A stretch of DNA of 64,000 bases from Streptomyces sp. T39. Lineage in GTDB: Bacteria; Actinomycetota; Actinomycetes; Streptomycetales; Streptomycetaceae. Shown here piece after piece: positions 43,346 to 51,714 of this stretch. The first letter of the stretch is position 1, and each line of letters begins with the position of its first letter. A model generated the notes under the pieces. That model saw only the letters and a program-made list of their open reading frames with translations, did no database searches and had not been told where the DNA came from. Position numbers and translations under genes: made by a program. Location of the stretch: contig NZ_RDBP01000012.1 in the NCBI RefSeq assembly GCF_008042045.1, positions 1,679,959 through 1,743,958 of the forward strand, in the 5' to 3' direction.

Positions 43346-43915
43346 ATGGCACCGGCCGGGCACGCAGTCGGCAACCGCCCCGCGCAGTACATGTTCGCCG
43401 CTCTGCACGCGACCCATCAGCAGGCGGACGCGAAGGCCGGCATCCTGGCGGCCGCGCAGGCGGCGCTGGCCGGGACCGCGGGGGCGTGGACCCGGCAGGC
43501 CGCGCTCGTCTGGGACCGCGGCGGTGCGTCCGGGGCGTTCGCCGGGGTGCTGCTGGCGCTGTTCGTCTGCGGGTTGGCCGGTGGGGTGGCCTGCCTGGCC
43601 GCCGCGCTGAGCCCGCGGCTGCTGCGGGACGGCGGGGTCAACCGGTACAGCTTCGTCCACCTGGCGTCGGGGCCCGACATCCTGCCCGCCGAGGACACGC
43701 CGGAGGACACGGCAGGGGGCACGGCAGAGGGCGGGGCCCCGGCGGGGGTGTCCGGGGACGAGGCCGCCGAGCGGCGCGAACTGTCGCTCACGGTGCGCTT
43801 CCTCGCCGGGGTCGCGGTGCGCAAGTACCGCTGTCTGACGGTGGCGGTGGCCTGCACGGCCGTCATGGGCGTGAGCGCGGGCCTGGGCGTGGTCCTGCTG
43901 CCCGCGGTGGCCTGA
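43346..43915 (+). CDS. Pycsar-effector-type membrane protein (DUF5706-like)
   Basis: 189 residues, ATG with GAGGAG. LHATHQQADAKAGILAAAQA is the characteristic start of Pycsar TM effectors (D-x-K-A before the first helix). Helices lie at about 33-50 and 63-88, and a third at the C-terminus (about 165-187), with a cytoplasmic Glu/Gly-rich loop between. In Pycsar, such proteins are opened by cCMP or cUMP and depolarise the membrane. Divergent from the cyclase-like gene (294-bp intergenic region with two TCGTACA repeats, at about 43175 and 43205), convergent with the Crp/Fnr gene (6 bp). Confidence 0.8.
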   Translation: MAPAGHAVGNRPAQYMFAALHATHQQADAKAGILAAAQAALAGTAGAWTRQAALVWDRGGASGAFAGVLLALFVCGLAGGVACLAAALSPRLLRDGGVNRYSFVHLASGPDILPAEDTPEDTAGGTAEGGAPAGVSGDEAAERRELSLTVRFLAGVAVRKYRCLTVAVACTAVMGVSAGLGVVLLPAVA

Positions 43916-43921
43916 CGCCGG

Positions 43922-44629
43922 TCACGGCAGCTCGTGGGCCAGCTCCGCGAGCTGCCGGAGCCGGGGGAGGTCGAGGATGACGGTGGAGCGGTAGCCGGTC
44001 TCCAGCAGGCCCTCCTCGCGGAGTTCGCGCAGGACCTTGTGGACGGTCGTCTCGGCGGCGCCGGCCAGCGCGGCCAGCTCCGGCTGCGTCAGTCGGCAGC
44101 CGATCACCGTGCCGCGAGGCCCGGACGACCCGTGGGAGGCGGCCAGTTCGACCAGCAGCCTGGCCAGCCGGACCTTCGCCGGGTACCCGCGGAAGTCCAG
44201 CCGTCGCCGGTTCGCCCAGCGCAGCCGGTCGGCGACGATGCCGGCCAGTGCCACGGAGACCTCGGGGACGTTCAGCAGCAGTTCGCGCAGCGCGGCGCTC
44301 GGCAGCACCCGGGCGAGCAGCGGACCGCAGGCGGTGACCGTCGCGGAGCGCGGGGCGCCGGTCATGGCGGCCATCTCGCCCACCGTGTCCCCGGCGGCCC
44401 TGACGGCGAGGAGTGAGCTCTCGCCGTTCTCCACCGTCGCGGTGACCTTGGCGAAACCGGACAGCAGCAGCAGGACGTGCTCGTCGTCCATGCCCTCCCT
44501 GAGCAGCACGGCGCCCGCCGCGAACCGCTTGCGGACCCCCAGGCCGAGCAGTTCCCGCCGGGCCGGGACCGACAGCAGGCCCAGCAGACTGCGCGCGGGC
44601 CACTCGCGGGTCTCGTCCGGCCCCTCCAT
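43922..44629 (-). CDS. Crp/Fnr-family regulator with cyclic-nucleotide-binding domain
   Basis: 235 residues from MEGPDETREW (GGAGGGGGG upstream). The N-terminal cupin has LREGMDDEHVLLLLSGFAKV and AAGDTVGEMAAMTGAPRSAT, the phosphate-cassette position where true cAMP binders have RxA; here RSAT fits reasonably. A long helix leads to an HTH (LTQPELAALAGAAETTVHKV). It could respond to the cyclic nucleotide of the neighbouring cyclase-like protein or repress the module. No Fe-S Cys. Confidence 0.9.
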   Translation of the reverse strand: MEGPDETREWPARSLLGLLSVPARRELLGLGVRKRFAAGAVLLREGMDDEHVLLLLSGFAKVTATVENGESSLLAVRAAGDTVGEMAAMTGAPRSATVTACGPLLARVLPSAALRELLLNVPEVSVALAGIVADRLRWANRRRLDFRGYPAKVRLARLLVELAASHGSSGPRGTVIGCRLTQPELAALAGAAETTVHKVLRELREEGLLETGYRSTVILDLPRLRQLAELAHELP

Positions 44630-44767
44630 GTGAACCCCCCTCCGTCGGCGCGACCGGCCGCCATCGTGCCGGTTGTCGGGGGAGAGGTGCCACTGCCGGC
44701 CTGAGAAGAGTGCGCTTCCGGGGTCGGCGCCGGGTGGTAGGCCGGATGGCGCCGCGTGGTGCATGGG

Positions 44768-44797
44768 TGGCGTCATGTGGTGTCACGCGTGATGCCA
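44768..44797. promoter_or_regulatory. Distal cluster of TGRYGYCA operator repeats
   Basis: TGGCGTCA (44768), TGGTGTCA (44778) and TGATGCCA (44790), spaced 10 and 12 bp, in the gap between the Crp/Fnr and RHH genes. Further imperfect copies (TGGCGCCG, TGGTGCAT) lie just upstream. Same consensus as the proximal cluster. Confidence 0.6.
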
Positions 44798-44924
44798 AGT
44801 GGCTTCGGCCGGCGTGGTGTGCGGTGCCGTGTCGGTGTGGGGGCAGCGGCGGGATGGCTCTTTGTGCAGGTCAGGGGCGCGAGAGCGAGGTGTGCGGCCG
44901 GGTCGGCGCCAAGGGGCTTGCATG

Positions 44925-44954
44925 TGGCGCCATAGTGGTGCCATGATGACGCCA
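44925..44954 (+). promoter_or_regulatory. Proximal cluster of TGRYGYCA operator repeats
   Basis: TGGCGCCA (44925), TGGTGCCA (44936) and TGACGCCA (44947), exactly 11 bp apart, the last overlapping the ATG of the RHH gene. Arrays of short direct repeats one helical turn apart are how ribbon-helix-helix proteins bind and repress their own promoters. Confidence 0.7.
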
Positions 44955-45466
44955 TGGACCTGACCCCGTATGTCGACACCCTCCGCCGTGAACTCGCGGT
45001 GGCCGCCGAGGCCGGCGGCGAGGAAGCACGCGAGCTGGCCGAGAGGCTCACCGCTCCCCTGGAGTCGGCGACGCGGCTGACCATGCTCCACGTGCTCTCC
45101 GCCGCGATGGACGAGATCACGCGTGACCTCGCCCCCGGCTCGGTCGACGTACGGCTGCGCGGGCTCGATCCCGACTTCGTGGTGACGCCGCCGCCCGCCG
45201 AGGGCGGTGCCGCTCCGGTGGAGTCCGCCCCGCCGGTGGAGCCCGCGGCGCCGGCCGACGGTGACGAGGGGGGCACCGCACGCGTCAACCTGCGGCTGCC
45301 GGCCCACCTGAAGGCCCGGGCCGAGGAGGCCGCCGGCCGCGAGGGCCTGTCGGTCAACGCCTGGCTGGTGCGTGCCGTGTCGGCCGCGGTCGACGGCGGC
45401 GCCCGGCCGCGCGCCACGGAAAGGGCCCGGACCATCGGGCAGGGCTACACGGGCTGGGTGCGCTAG
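44954..45466 (+). CDS. HicB-like ribbon-helix-helix regulator
   Basis: 170 residues. The N-terminal ~75 residues are helical, a Pro/Ala/Glu linker follows, and the C-terminal RHH motif (VNLRLPAHLKARAEEAAGRE, GLSVNAWLVRAVSAAV) binds DNA as a dimer. Annotated in relatives as an antitoxin of HicB type, but no toxin gene adjoins. The operator array overlaps its start codon, so it is probably autoregulatory and may control the following DUF4097 and ABC genes. Confidence 0.88.
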   Translation: MDLTPYVDTLRRELAVAAEAGGEEARELAERLTAPLESATRLTMLHVLSAAMDEITRDLAPGSVDVRLRGLDPDFVVTPPPAEGGAAPVESAPPVEPAAPADGDEGGTARVNLRLPAHLKARAEEAAGREGLSVNAWLVRAVSAAVDGGARPRATERARTIGQGYTGWVR

Positions 45467-45565
45467 CCGCACCCGCGCCCGCCGCGCACCAGCACGCACC
45501 AGCACCTCCCCTGCATGCGCCCCGCCGGCGGGGGCGATCCGAAGACCCACGAGGACGGGACAGCC

Positions 45566-46411
45566 ATGCCTTCTTTCGACACTCCCGCACCGATCTCGGC
45601 CACGGCACACGTGGAGGCCGGCTCCATCCGCTTCACCGCGGGCGAGCGTCTCGACACGGTCGTCGAGGTGCTCCCCCGCGACCCGAAGCGGGACCTGGAC
45701 GTGCGGGCGGCCGAGCAGACCGAGGTCACCTGCGCGGGCGGCGTCCTGACCGTCAGGACGCCCAAGCAGCGCTACCTCGTCGGACGCACCGGCACCGTCG
45801 ACGTGTCGGTCGAACTGCCCACCGGCTCGAACGTCGCGCTGACCGGCTCCTGGGCGCAGGTGCTCGGCGAGGGGCGGCTCGGCGAGGTCCGGGTGAAGAC
45901 CTCGTCCGGTGACGTCCGTCTCGACACGACCGGGCCGCTCCATCTGACCGCCTCCCACGGCTCGATCACCGTCGACCGGGTGGAGGGCACGTCCGAGATC
46001 ACCACCAGTTCCGGCAGTCTGCGCGTCGGGACGCTCGACGGTCCCGCCGTCCTGAAGAACTCCCACGGCAGCACGAGCGTCGGCGCCGTCACCGGCGATC
46101 TGCGGGTGCGCGGCAGCAACGGGGACATCGACATCGCGCGCGCCGAGGCGTCGGTCCACGCCACCACCGCCCACGGCACCCTGCGGATCGCCGAAGTGGC
46201 GAGCGGAACGGTGCAGTTGGAGACGTCCTTCGGCGCCATCGAGGTCGGCGTCCGCGAGGGCGTCGCCGCCTGGCTCGACGTCAGCTCCGGCCGTGGGCAG
46301 GTGCGCAACACGCTGACCGCATCCGAGGCCCCGGAGAAGGACGAGGGCACCGTCGAGGTCCGTGCCAGGACCCGCTTCGGCAACATCGACGTGCGCCGCG
46401 CGCGGGCCTGA
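45566..46411 (+). CDS. DUF4097-family beta-repeat protein
   Basis: 281 residues, about 100 bp after the RHH gene; ATG with GAGGACGGGA upstream. Repeating G/S/T-rich strands (TSSGDVRLDT, SHGSITVDRV, SSGSLRVGTL, SNGDIDIARA) wind a right-handed beta-solenoid as in DUF4097 adhesin-like proteins. No signal peptide, so cytoplasmic. Often encoded with RHH regulators and drug exporters in streptomycetes; role unclear. The 3' end is duplicated just downstream. Confidence 0.9.
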   Translation: MPSFDTPAPISATAHVEAGSIRFTAGERLDTVVEVLPRDPKRDLDVRAAEQTEVTCAGGVLTVRTPKQRYLVGRTGTVDVSVELPTGSNVALTGSWAQVLGEGRLGEVRVKTSSGDVRLDTTGPLHLTASHGSITVDRVEGTSEITTSSGSLRVGTLDGPAVLKNSHGSTSVGAVTGDLRVRGSNGDIDIARAEASVHATTAHGTLRIAEVASGTVQLETSFGAIEVGVREGVAAWLDVSSGRGQVRNTLTASEAPEKDEGTVEVRARTRFGNIDVRRARA

Positions 46412-46463
46412 CCCCCGCGCCGGGACCCGTTTCGGCATCCTCGACGTGCGCCGCGCGCGGGCC
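46364..46463 (+). repeat. Direct duplication of the DUF4097 3' end
   Basis: A 45-bp segment at 46364-46408 reappears at 46419-46463, right after the stop codon. The copies encode ARTRFGNIDVRRARA and AGTRFGILDVRRARA. It suggests a recent slippage or unequal-crossover event that left a spare gene end. Confidence 0.85.
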
Positions 46464-46558
46464 CGGCCGCCGGCCCGGCCGCGCGTCCGCGCCGCTCACA
46501 TCCGTCACATCAGCGCTTCCAGCCGCGAACCGCTTCCAGCCCCGAAAGGGAGGCTCCT

Positions 46559-47545
46559 ATGCCCAAATCTGTCATGTCCACGTCTGAAAAAACCGGTCCT
46601 CGGTCACCCGCCGCCGTCCATGCCGTCGGCCTGCGCAAGTCCTACGGTGACAAGGTCGTGCTCGACGGGATCGACCTGCGGATCCCGGCGGGGTCGGTGT
46701 TCGCGCTGCTCGGCCCGAACGGGGCGGGGAAGACGACGGCGGTGAAGATCCTCTCGACGCTGGTGAGGGCCGATGCGGGGGAGATCCGCGTCGGGGGCCA
46801 CGACCTGGCGGCGGATCCGCAGGGTGTGCGGGGGGTGATCGGGGTGACGGGGCAGTTCTCCGCGGTCGACGGCCTGATCACGGGGGAGGAGAACATGCTC
46901 CTGATGGCGGACCTGCACCATCTGCCGAAGGCGGAGGGACGGCGGGTGGCGGCGGAGTTGCTGGAGCGGTTCGATCTGACCGACGCGGCGGGGAAGCCGG
47001 CCTCGACCTACTCGGGCGGGATGAAGCGCCGCCTGGACATCGCGATGACCCTGGTCGGCGGGCCGCGGATCATCTTCCTCGACGAGCCGACCACCGGTCT
47101 CGACCCGCGGTCGCGGCACGCGATGTGGCGGGTCATCCGGGAGCTGGTGTCCGGTGGGGTGACCGTCCTGCTGACCACGCAGTACCTGGAGGAGGCGGAC
47201 GAACTCGCGGACCGCATCGCGGTCCTGCACGACGGCCGGATCGCGGCCGAGGGCAGCGCGGAGGAACTCAAGCGCCTCGTCCCGGGCGGCCATGTCCGGC
47301 TGCGGTTCTCCGACCCCGGGGGCTACCGGGCGGCCGCCTCGGCGCTGCGCGAGGTCACCCGCGACGACGAGGCGCTGACGCTGCGGATCCCCAGCGACGG
47401 CACCCAGCGCGAACTGCGCTCCATCCTCGACTGGCTGGACTCCACCGGTATCGAGGCCGACGAACTGACCGTGCACACCCCCGACCTCGACGACGTGTTC
47501 TTCGCCCTGACGGGCACCGACAAGACCGAGGAGAAGGCCCGATGA
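46559..47545 (+). CDS. ABC exporter ATPase, DrrA-type
   Basis: 328 residues; ATG after AAAGGGAGG. LGPNGAGKTTAVKIL is Walker A, YSGGMKRRLDIAMTL the signature, FLDEPTTGLDPRS Walker B and LLTTQYLEEADELAD the switch His-less region typical of daunorubicin-resistance ATPases. The C-terminal ~80 residues form the DrrA extension. The stop overlaps the permease start by 4 bp. Confidence 0.94.
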   Translation: MPKSVMSTSEKTGPRSPAAVHAVGLRKSYGDKVVLDGIDLRIPAGSVFALLGPNGAGKTTAVKILSTLVRADAGEIRVGGHDLAADPQGVRGVIGVTGQFSAVDGLITGEENMLLMADLHHLPKAEGRRVAAELLERFDLTDAAGKPASTYSGGMKRRLDIAMTLVGGPRIIFLDEPTTGLDPRSRHAMWRVIRELVSGGVTVLLTTQYLEEADELADRIAVLHDGRIAAEGSAEELKRLVPGGHVRLRFSDPGGYRAAASALREVTRDDEALTLRIPSDGTQRELRSILDWLDSTGIEADELTVHTPDLDDVFFALTGTDKTEEKAR

Positions 47546-48330
47546 GCTCCCTGTCCCTGACCGTGCGCGACTCGTCCACGATGCTGCGCCGCAATCTGCT
47601 GCACGCCCGCCGCTATCCGTCGCTGACGCTGAATCTGCTGCTGACGCCGGTCATGCTGCTGCTGTTGTTCGTGTTCGTCTTCGGGGACGCGATGAGCGCG
47701 GGTCTGGAGGGCGGTGGCGGGCGGGCGGCCTACGTCGCCTACATCGTGCCGGGCATCCTGATGATGACGATCGGCTCGACCGTGGTCGGGACGGCGGTGT
47801 CGGTCGCCAACGACATGAACGAGGGCATCATCGCCCGGTTCCGCACGATGGCCATCCACCGCGGGTCGGTGCTGTTCGGGCACGTCGCGGGCAGTGTGAT
47901 GCAGTCGGTCGCCAGTGTCGTGCTGGTCGGCGCGGTCGGCGTGGCCATCGGCTTCCGGTCCGCGGACGCCACGCTGCTGGAATGGCTGGCGGCCTTCGGG
48001 CTGATGGCGCTGGTGGCCCTGGCGTTCACCTGGATCGCGGTCGGCATGGGTCTGGTCAGCCCGAACGTGGAGGCGGCGAGCAACAACGCGCTGCCGCTGG
48101 TCGTGCTGCCGCTCATCTCCAGCGCCTTCGTCCCGCTGAGCTCCATGCCGGGCTGGTTCCAGCCGATCGCCGAGTACCAGCCCTTCACCCCGGCCATCGA
48201 GACGCTGCGCGGCCTGCTCCTCGGCACGGAGATCGGCAACGACGGCTGGATCGCCGTCGCCTGGTGCCTGGGCCTGACCGTCCTCGGCTACCGCTGGTCC
48301 CGCGCCCGCTTCGACCGCGACCCGCAGTAG
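47542..48330 (+). CDS. ABC-2 type exporter permease, DrrB-like
   Basis: 262 residues, six hydrophobic segments (LLLTPVMLLLLFVFVFGDAM first), with ANDMNEGIIARFRTMAIHRG, the conserved ABC-2 loop, and SSMPGWFQPIAEYQPFTPAI near the end. Forms the membrane channel with the preceding ATPase; substrate unknown, likely a lipophilic drug or lipid. Confidence 0.94.
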   Translation: MSSLSLTVRDSSTMLRRNLLHARRYPSLTLNLLLTPVMLLLLFVFVFGDAMSAGLEGGGGRAAYVAYIVPGILMMTIGSTVVGTAVSVANDMNEGIIARFRTMAIHRGSVLFGHVAGSVMQSVASVVLVGAVGVAIGFRSADATLLEWLAAFGLMALVALAFTWIAVGMGLVSPNVEAASNNALPLVVLPLISSAFVPLSSMPGWFQPIAEYQPFTPAIETLRGLLLGTEIGNDGWIAVAWCLGLTVLGYRWSRARFDRDPQ

Positions 48331-48364
48331 CGGCACCCGTCGCAGCAGCGGCGGCGGCCCCGCC

Positions 48365-48410
48365 CGACGTGCTCCCCTCCCCGTCACCGCCGGGGCCGGG
48401 GAGCACGTCG
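48365..48410 (+). terminator. Terminator of the ABC operon
   Basis: A perfect 13-bp stem, CGACGTGCTCCCC / GGGGAGCACGTCG, with a 20-nt loop. The right arm is part of a tandem duplication. Confidence 0.82.
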
Positions 48411-48473
48411 TGCTGGCGCGCGGAAACCTGCGCCGGGGCCGGGGAGCACGTCGTGCTGCCGCACGGAAACCTG
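48388..48473 (+). repeat. Tandem 43-bp repeat carrying the terminator arm
   Basis: Copies at 48388-48430 and 48431-48473 begin CGCCGGGGCCGGGGAGCACG and differ at two positions; a partial third start (CGCCGG) follows. The second arm copy could form alternative hairpins with the single left arm. Confidence 0.85.
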
Positions 48474-48529
48474 CGCCGGTACCGGGTGGAGGCCGAGGTG
48501 CGCGGGGCGCGCCAGACCCCGTCCGGGGT

Positions 48530-51085
48530 TCACGGGCGCAGCGTCGCTCCGAGGGACCGCCCGTAGGCGTGACGGGTCGTCACCTCGACCCGGGTGCCGC
48601 CCGGCACGGGGACGGTCCGGACGCCCGGGTCGGCGTGGACCGGCCGCAGCCGGCGGCCGTGCAGCGTGACCGACACGGTGTCCCGTCCCGTCGTGGGGTC
48701 GCTCACGGCGAGCGAGGTCGCGCCGTCCGGGGTCCTGCGGACCAGGACGGACGCCGGTCCGTCGACCGCCAGCCCGGCCGTGCGGTGGAGCCCGGGGGTG
48801 AAGGTGTTCACGGCGACCAGCGACAGGCGGGCGTGGCGGACGGCCTGGAGCCGGACGGTGTTGGCCAGGACCGTCAGCGGTCCGCCCGCGTACGACCGCA
48901 GCCGGCGGGCCGTGGCGTGCGGCACCAGCGCGTACGCGAAGGAGGCGGGCGGCGCGCCCGCCGGCTGGTCGAGGCCGAGCGTGAAGACCTGCTTGGTGAC
49001 CGGCGTGTCCGGGTTGGTCAGCCGGACGGCCCGGCGGCTGCGGGTGACGGTGGCGAGGCCGGCGGTGGCGGGCGGCCCGGAGAGCAGGACGTAGCCGACG
49101 GCGGTGCCCTCGACGGGATCGGCGTAGCGCAGCCACGACAGCGGGGCGGTGCCGGTGCCCTGCCAGGGCGCGCCGCCGCGGAGTTCGCCGGTGAGGCCGA
49201 CCGCCGTGCCCGGATCCGCGATCCGGGTGTCGAAGGTGGTGGTCACCGGGCGGCCCGCCGGGTCGCCCACGCCCGCGGCGAGCACGACGATCTCGTCGTC
49301 GAGCATGAACCACGACTTGGTGCCGCGCGCCCCGCGATGGGTGACGAAGTCCTCGGGGAGGAGGCCGGCCGTGTCGGCGGCGTACGCCGCGTCGTCGCCG
49401 AGGACCATCGAGGCCGTGCCGTAGGGGCCGAGCCGGGCCCCGCCCGAGTGGGCGCCGGTGCCGCGAGGGAAGTAGACGTAGGTGTTCTGCGCCTCCGAGG
49501 AGGCCGTGAAGCCGCGCTCCGGATTGTCGTACCAGAGGGTGCCGTACAGCTCGGGGACCGTGCGGCGCCGCTCCACCGGAGCGGTGACGCCCGCGAGCCG
49601 CAGCGGGTCGACGACGGTGACGTGGTCGATGCCGTAGGCGTGCGTCTGGTCCTGGCCCGAGAGGTAGAGGTGGTGGGCGCCGTCCCCCTGGAACCAGGGC
49701 GCCAGGTTCTCGCCGCTCATGTACTCGTACTTGCTGATCCGCTCCGAGCTGCGTGCCAGCGCGAACGACCAGCCGGGGCGCCGGTGGACGGTCCGGTCCA
49801 TGGCGTTGAAGGCCGCGTGGTGGGCGGGCGGGGTGAGATCCCGCGCCGGGACGGACGAGGCGAGGACGTCGGCGTGGCGGGCGACGCTCACGGGGGAGAC
49901 GAAGGCCGCGGGGTTCGGCGGGGCCGGCGAGATCGTGTGCACCTGCTTGACCCAGCCCGCCAGCGCGTCGGCGTCGCCGGGCGGCACGTATGCGGAGAGG
50001 TCGACGACGGCCTCCACGACGGCGGCGGTGTCGGCGTAACCGGTGCCGGTCCGTGACACCCCGCGGCCCTTGACCGCCTCCATCATCCAGCCCTCGTGGA
50101 TCAGCGGGGCGAATCCGTCGGTGACCCAGCGGCGTACCGTGCCGGCGAGTTCGCCGCCCCCGGACCAGCCCGTCCCGTCGAGGATCTTCACCGTCTGCAC
50201 GACGCGCGTCAGCAGCCCCTTGCCGTACGAGCCGGTGTAGGCCACGGAGGCGTGCTGGACGAAGGAGCCGTCCTCGTAGAAGCCGTCGGTGACACCGTGC
50301 CGCAGGTCGTACGGGTCGATCGTGGCGAACACCGTCAGCTGGTCGGCGACGGCCTTGGTGATGCGCGCGTCGTCGCCGAGCACGGCGCCCTGGAGGATCC
50401 GGTTCGTCGTGATGTCGGCGAGGTTGGCGCCGGTGTGGAAGCGCGAGTCGAGATCGACGTCGCCGTCCTTGCCGTTGCGCAGGTAGGCGTCCATCGAGGC
50501 GGTGTAGGCGGCGGTCAGGGACGGGCGGTGGGCGGCGATCTCGTCCCGCAGCAGGACCAGGCTCTTGCTGACGTGCGTGGAGATGCCGATCTCCCAGGTG
50601 AACCAGTTGCCGTAGTAGCCCGTGGACTGGTCGCCGTAGTACGTGTCGTGGAGCCGGGCCAGTGCGTCGATCACCCGCTCGGCGACCGCCCGGTCGCCGC
50701 GCACCCGGGAGGGGGCGGGGCCGGGGGCGCGGACGGCGAGCGCGATCTCGTACAGGTACTGGAAGGTCCTCGCGAGGTCCGGGTCGCTGGTGCCGAGCGG
50801 CACGCCCCGGAAGATCTCGCCCTCCCCGGCGCCGTCCATCGCGCCGAGCCGGGTCAGCGCGGTCGCCTCCACGGCGGCGAGCTTGGCGGCGACCTCGGGG
50901 CGGGCGTTGGACTCGGCGGTCCCGGCGAACACGGCGAGGGTGTTGGCCAGCAGCAGGGCCCGGTCGGCGGCCCCGCCGGCGGCCGGGGCGGCCGGAAGGG
51001 GCGCGGCCGCCGCACCGGGGCCGGTCACGGCGAGCACGGTGGCCGTGGGGAGGAGGGACAGCAGGGCGCGACGCGAGAAGTGCAC
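48530..51085 (-). CDS. Polysaccharide lyase family 8 (hyaluronate/chondroitin/xanthan lyase type)
   Basis: 851 residues. Start at the GTG 51085, with GGAG six nt upstream. The alternative ATG at 51133 falls inside the predicted -10 box, so it would not be transcribed. Tat-type signal SRRALLSLLPTATVLAVTGP. The alpha/alpha toroid contains YGDQSTGYYGNWFTWEIGIS, ITTNRILQ (Asn), GSFVQHASVAYTGSYGKGLL (His, Tyr) and further toroid helices; central and C-terminal beta-sandwich domains follow. It cleaves uronic-acid polymers by beta-elimination outside the cell. A LacI-type operator sits between promoter and start. Confidence 0.95.
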   Translation of the reverse strand: MHFSRRALLSLLPTATVLAVTGPGAAAAPLPAAPAAGGAADRALLLANTLAVFAGTAESNARPEVAAKLAAVEATALTRLGAMDGAGEGEIFRGVPLGTSDPDLARTFQYLYEIALAVRAPGPAPSRVRGDRAVAERVIDALARLHDTYYGDQSTGYYGNWFTWEIGISTHVSKSLVLLRDEIAAHRPSLTAAYTASMDAYLRNGKDGDVDLDSRFHTGANLADITTNRILQGAVLGDDARITKAVADQLTVFATIDPYDLRHGVTDGFYEDGSFVQHASVAYTGSYGKGLLTRVVQTVKILDGTGWSGGGELAGTVRRWVTDGFAPLIHEGWMMEAVKGRGVSRTGTGYADTAAVVEAVVDLSAYVPPGDADALAGWVKQVHTISPAPPNPAAFVSPVSVARHADVLASSVPARDLTPPAHHAAFNAMDRTVHRRPGWSFALARSSERISKYEYMSGENLAPWFQGDGAHHLYLSGQDQTHAYGIDHVTVVDPLRLAGVTAPVERRRTVPELYGTLWYDNPERGFTASSEAQNTYVYFPRGTGAHSGGARLGPYGTASMVLGDDAAYAADTAGLLPEDFVTHRGARGTKSWFMLDDEIVVLAAGVGDPAGRPVTTTFDTRIADPGTAVGLTGELRGGAPWQGTGTAPLSWLRYADPVEGTAVGYVLLSGPPATAGLATVTRSRRAVRLTNPDTPVTKQVFTLGLDQPAGAPPASFAYALVPHATARRLRSYAGGPLTVLANTVRLQAVRHARLSLVAVNTFTPGLHRTAGLAVDGPASVLVRRTPDGATSLAVSDPTTGRDTVSVTLHGRRLRPVHADPGVRTVPVPGGTRVEVTTRHAYGRSLGATLRP

Positions 51086-51116
51086 CGGACGCTCCAGAGG
51101 GTCGGCGGGTTCGGCC

Positions 51117-51160
51117 GGAAAGCGCTTGCGCATCCAAGCAACGGCCGGGGGCGGTGTCAA
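51117..51160 (-). promoter_or_regulatory. Promoter and LacI-type operator of the lyase gene
   Basis: Minus strand: TTGACA (51155-51160), 17-bp spacer, TTGGAT (51132-51137), then the palindrome AAGCGCTT at 51120-51127 about where transcription should begin. AAGCGCTT is the core of LacI/CcpA-like operators, suggesting repression released by sugar. Confidence 0.7.
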
Positions 51161-51227
51161 CGGTGACCGACCGGTCCGCGGCTGCAGCGGACTTGGCAGC
51201 GGCGCGGCGGCGGAGCACGCTGGAGAC

Positions 51228-51452
51228 ATGGCCGGTACCCCGCCGATCGTCGTGCACCGGATCTCCCCCACGGGCGGCCGGCGCGTCACCGTGCGCGGGC
51301 GCATCATGGGGCTCGCCCACTCCGACGAGGAGGTGCTGGTGCTGGTCAGGCGCGCGGGGGAGCCGGGCCCTGTGGCGCTGGAGGACCCGACCGCCGTGGA
51401 GTGGACCGGCGGGCGGCCGCACCAGTACGAACCGCTGGAACTGCTGCCCTGA
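51228..51452 (+). CDS. Small conserved protein of unknown function
   Basis: 74 residues, mainly beta: IVVHRISPTGGRRVTVRGRI, GLAHSDEEVLVLVRRAG, acidic end HQYEPLELLP. ATG with GGAG only 2 nt upstream, which is close. Divergent from the lyase. No family named, but balanced composition and codon use make it credible. Confidence 0.6.
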   Translation: MAGTPPIVVHRISPTGGRRVTVRGRIMGLAHSDEEVLVLVRRAGEPGPVALEDPTAVEWTGGRPHQYEPLELLP

Positions 51453-51497
51453 AGCGGGTGCGGCGGCGGGGCTGACGCGTGTGACGCGCTCATGAGG

Positions 51498-51542
51498 GGA
51501 CGAGGGCCCCGGCACCAGAGGGTGACCGGGGCGCTCTCGTCC
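51498..51542 (+). terminator. Terminator after the small protein
   Basis: GGACGAG-GGCCCCGG pairs with CCGGGGC-GC-TCTCGTCC: about 15 bp with a small bulge, 13-nt loop. Confidence 0.7.
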
Positions 51543-51714
51543 GCGGAACCGGCTGCGGTGGCGACACTCCCCCGAGTGTGGCGTGCCACGCCGAGCACCA
51601 GCGGGCCGGATCCGACGACGTCATACAAACAGCGTCCTCCAACAGATCGCTAACATGTGGCCAACGCTCATCACGGGGGGAGGCTGCGAGGCTGCGAGTC
51701 AGGAGGGAGACGTC

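Noticed and set aside
29843..44629. One single island spanning both accessory regions
   Set aside because: GC and gene style change at about 37.8 kb and no attR is seen at 44.6 kb, so two separate accessory blocks are more likely.
44954..45466. Complete toxin-antitoxin pair
   Set aside because: The RHH protein is HicB-like but no HicA-like or other toxin frame adjoins; the next gene is a DUF4097 protein.
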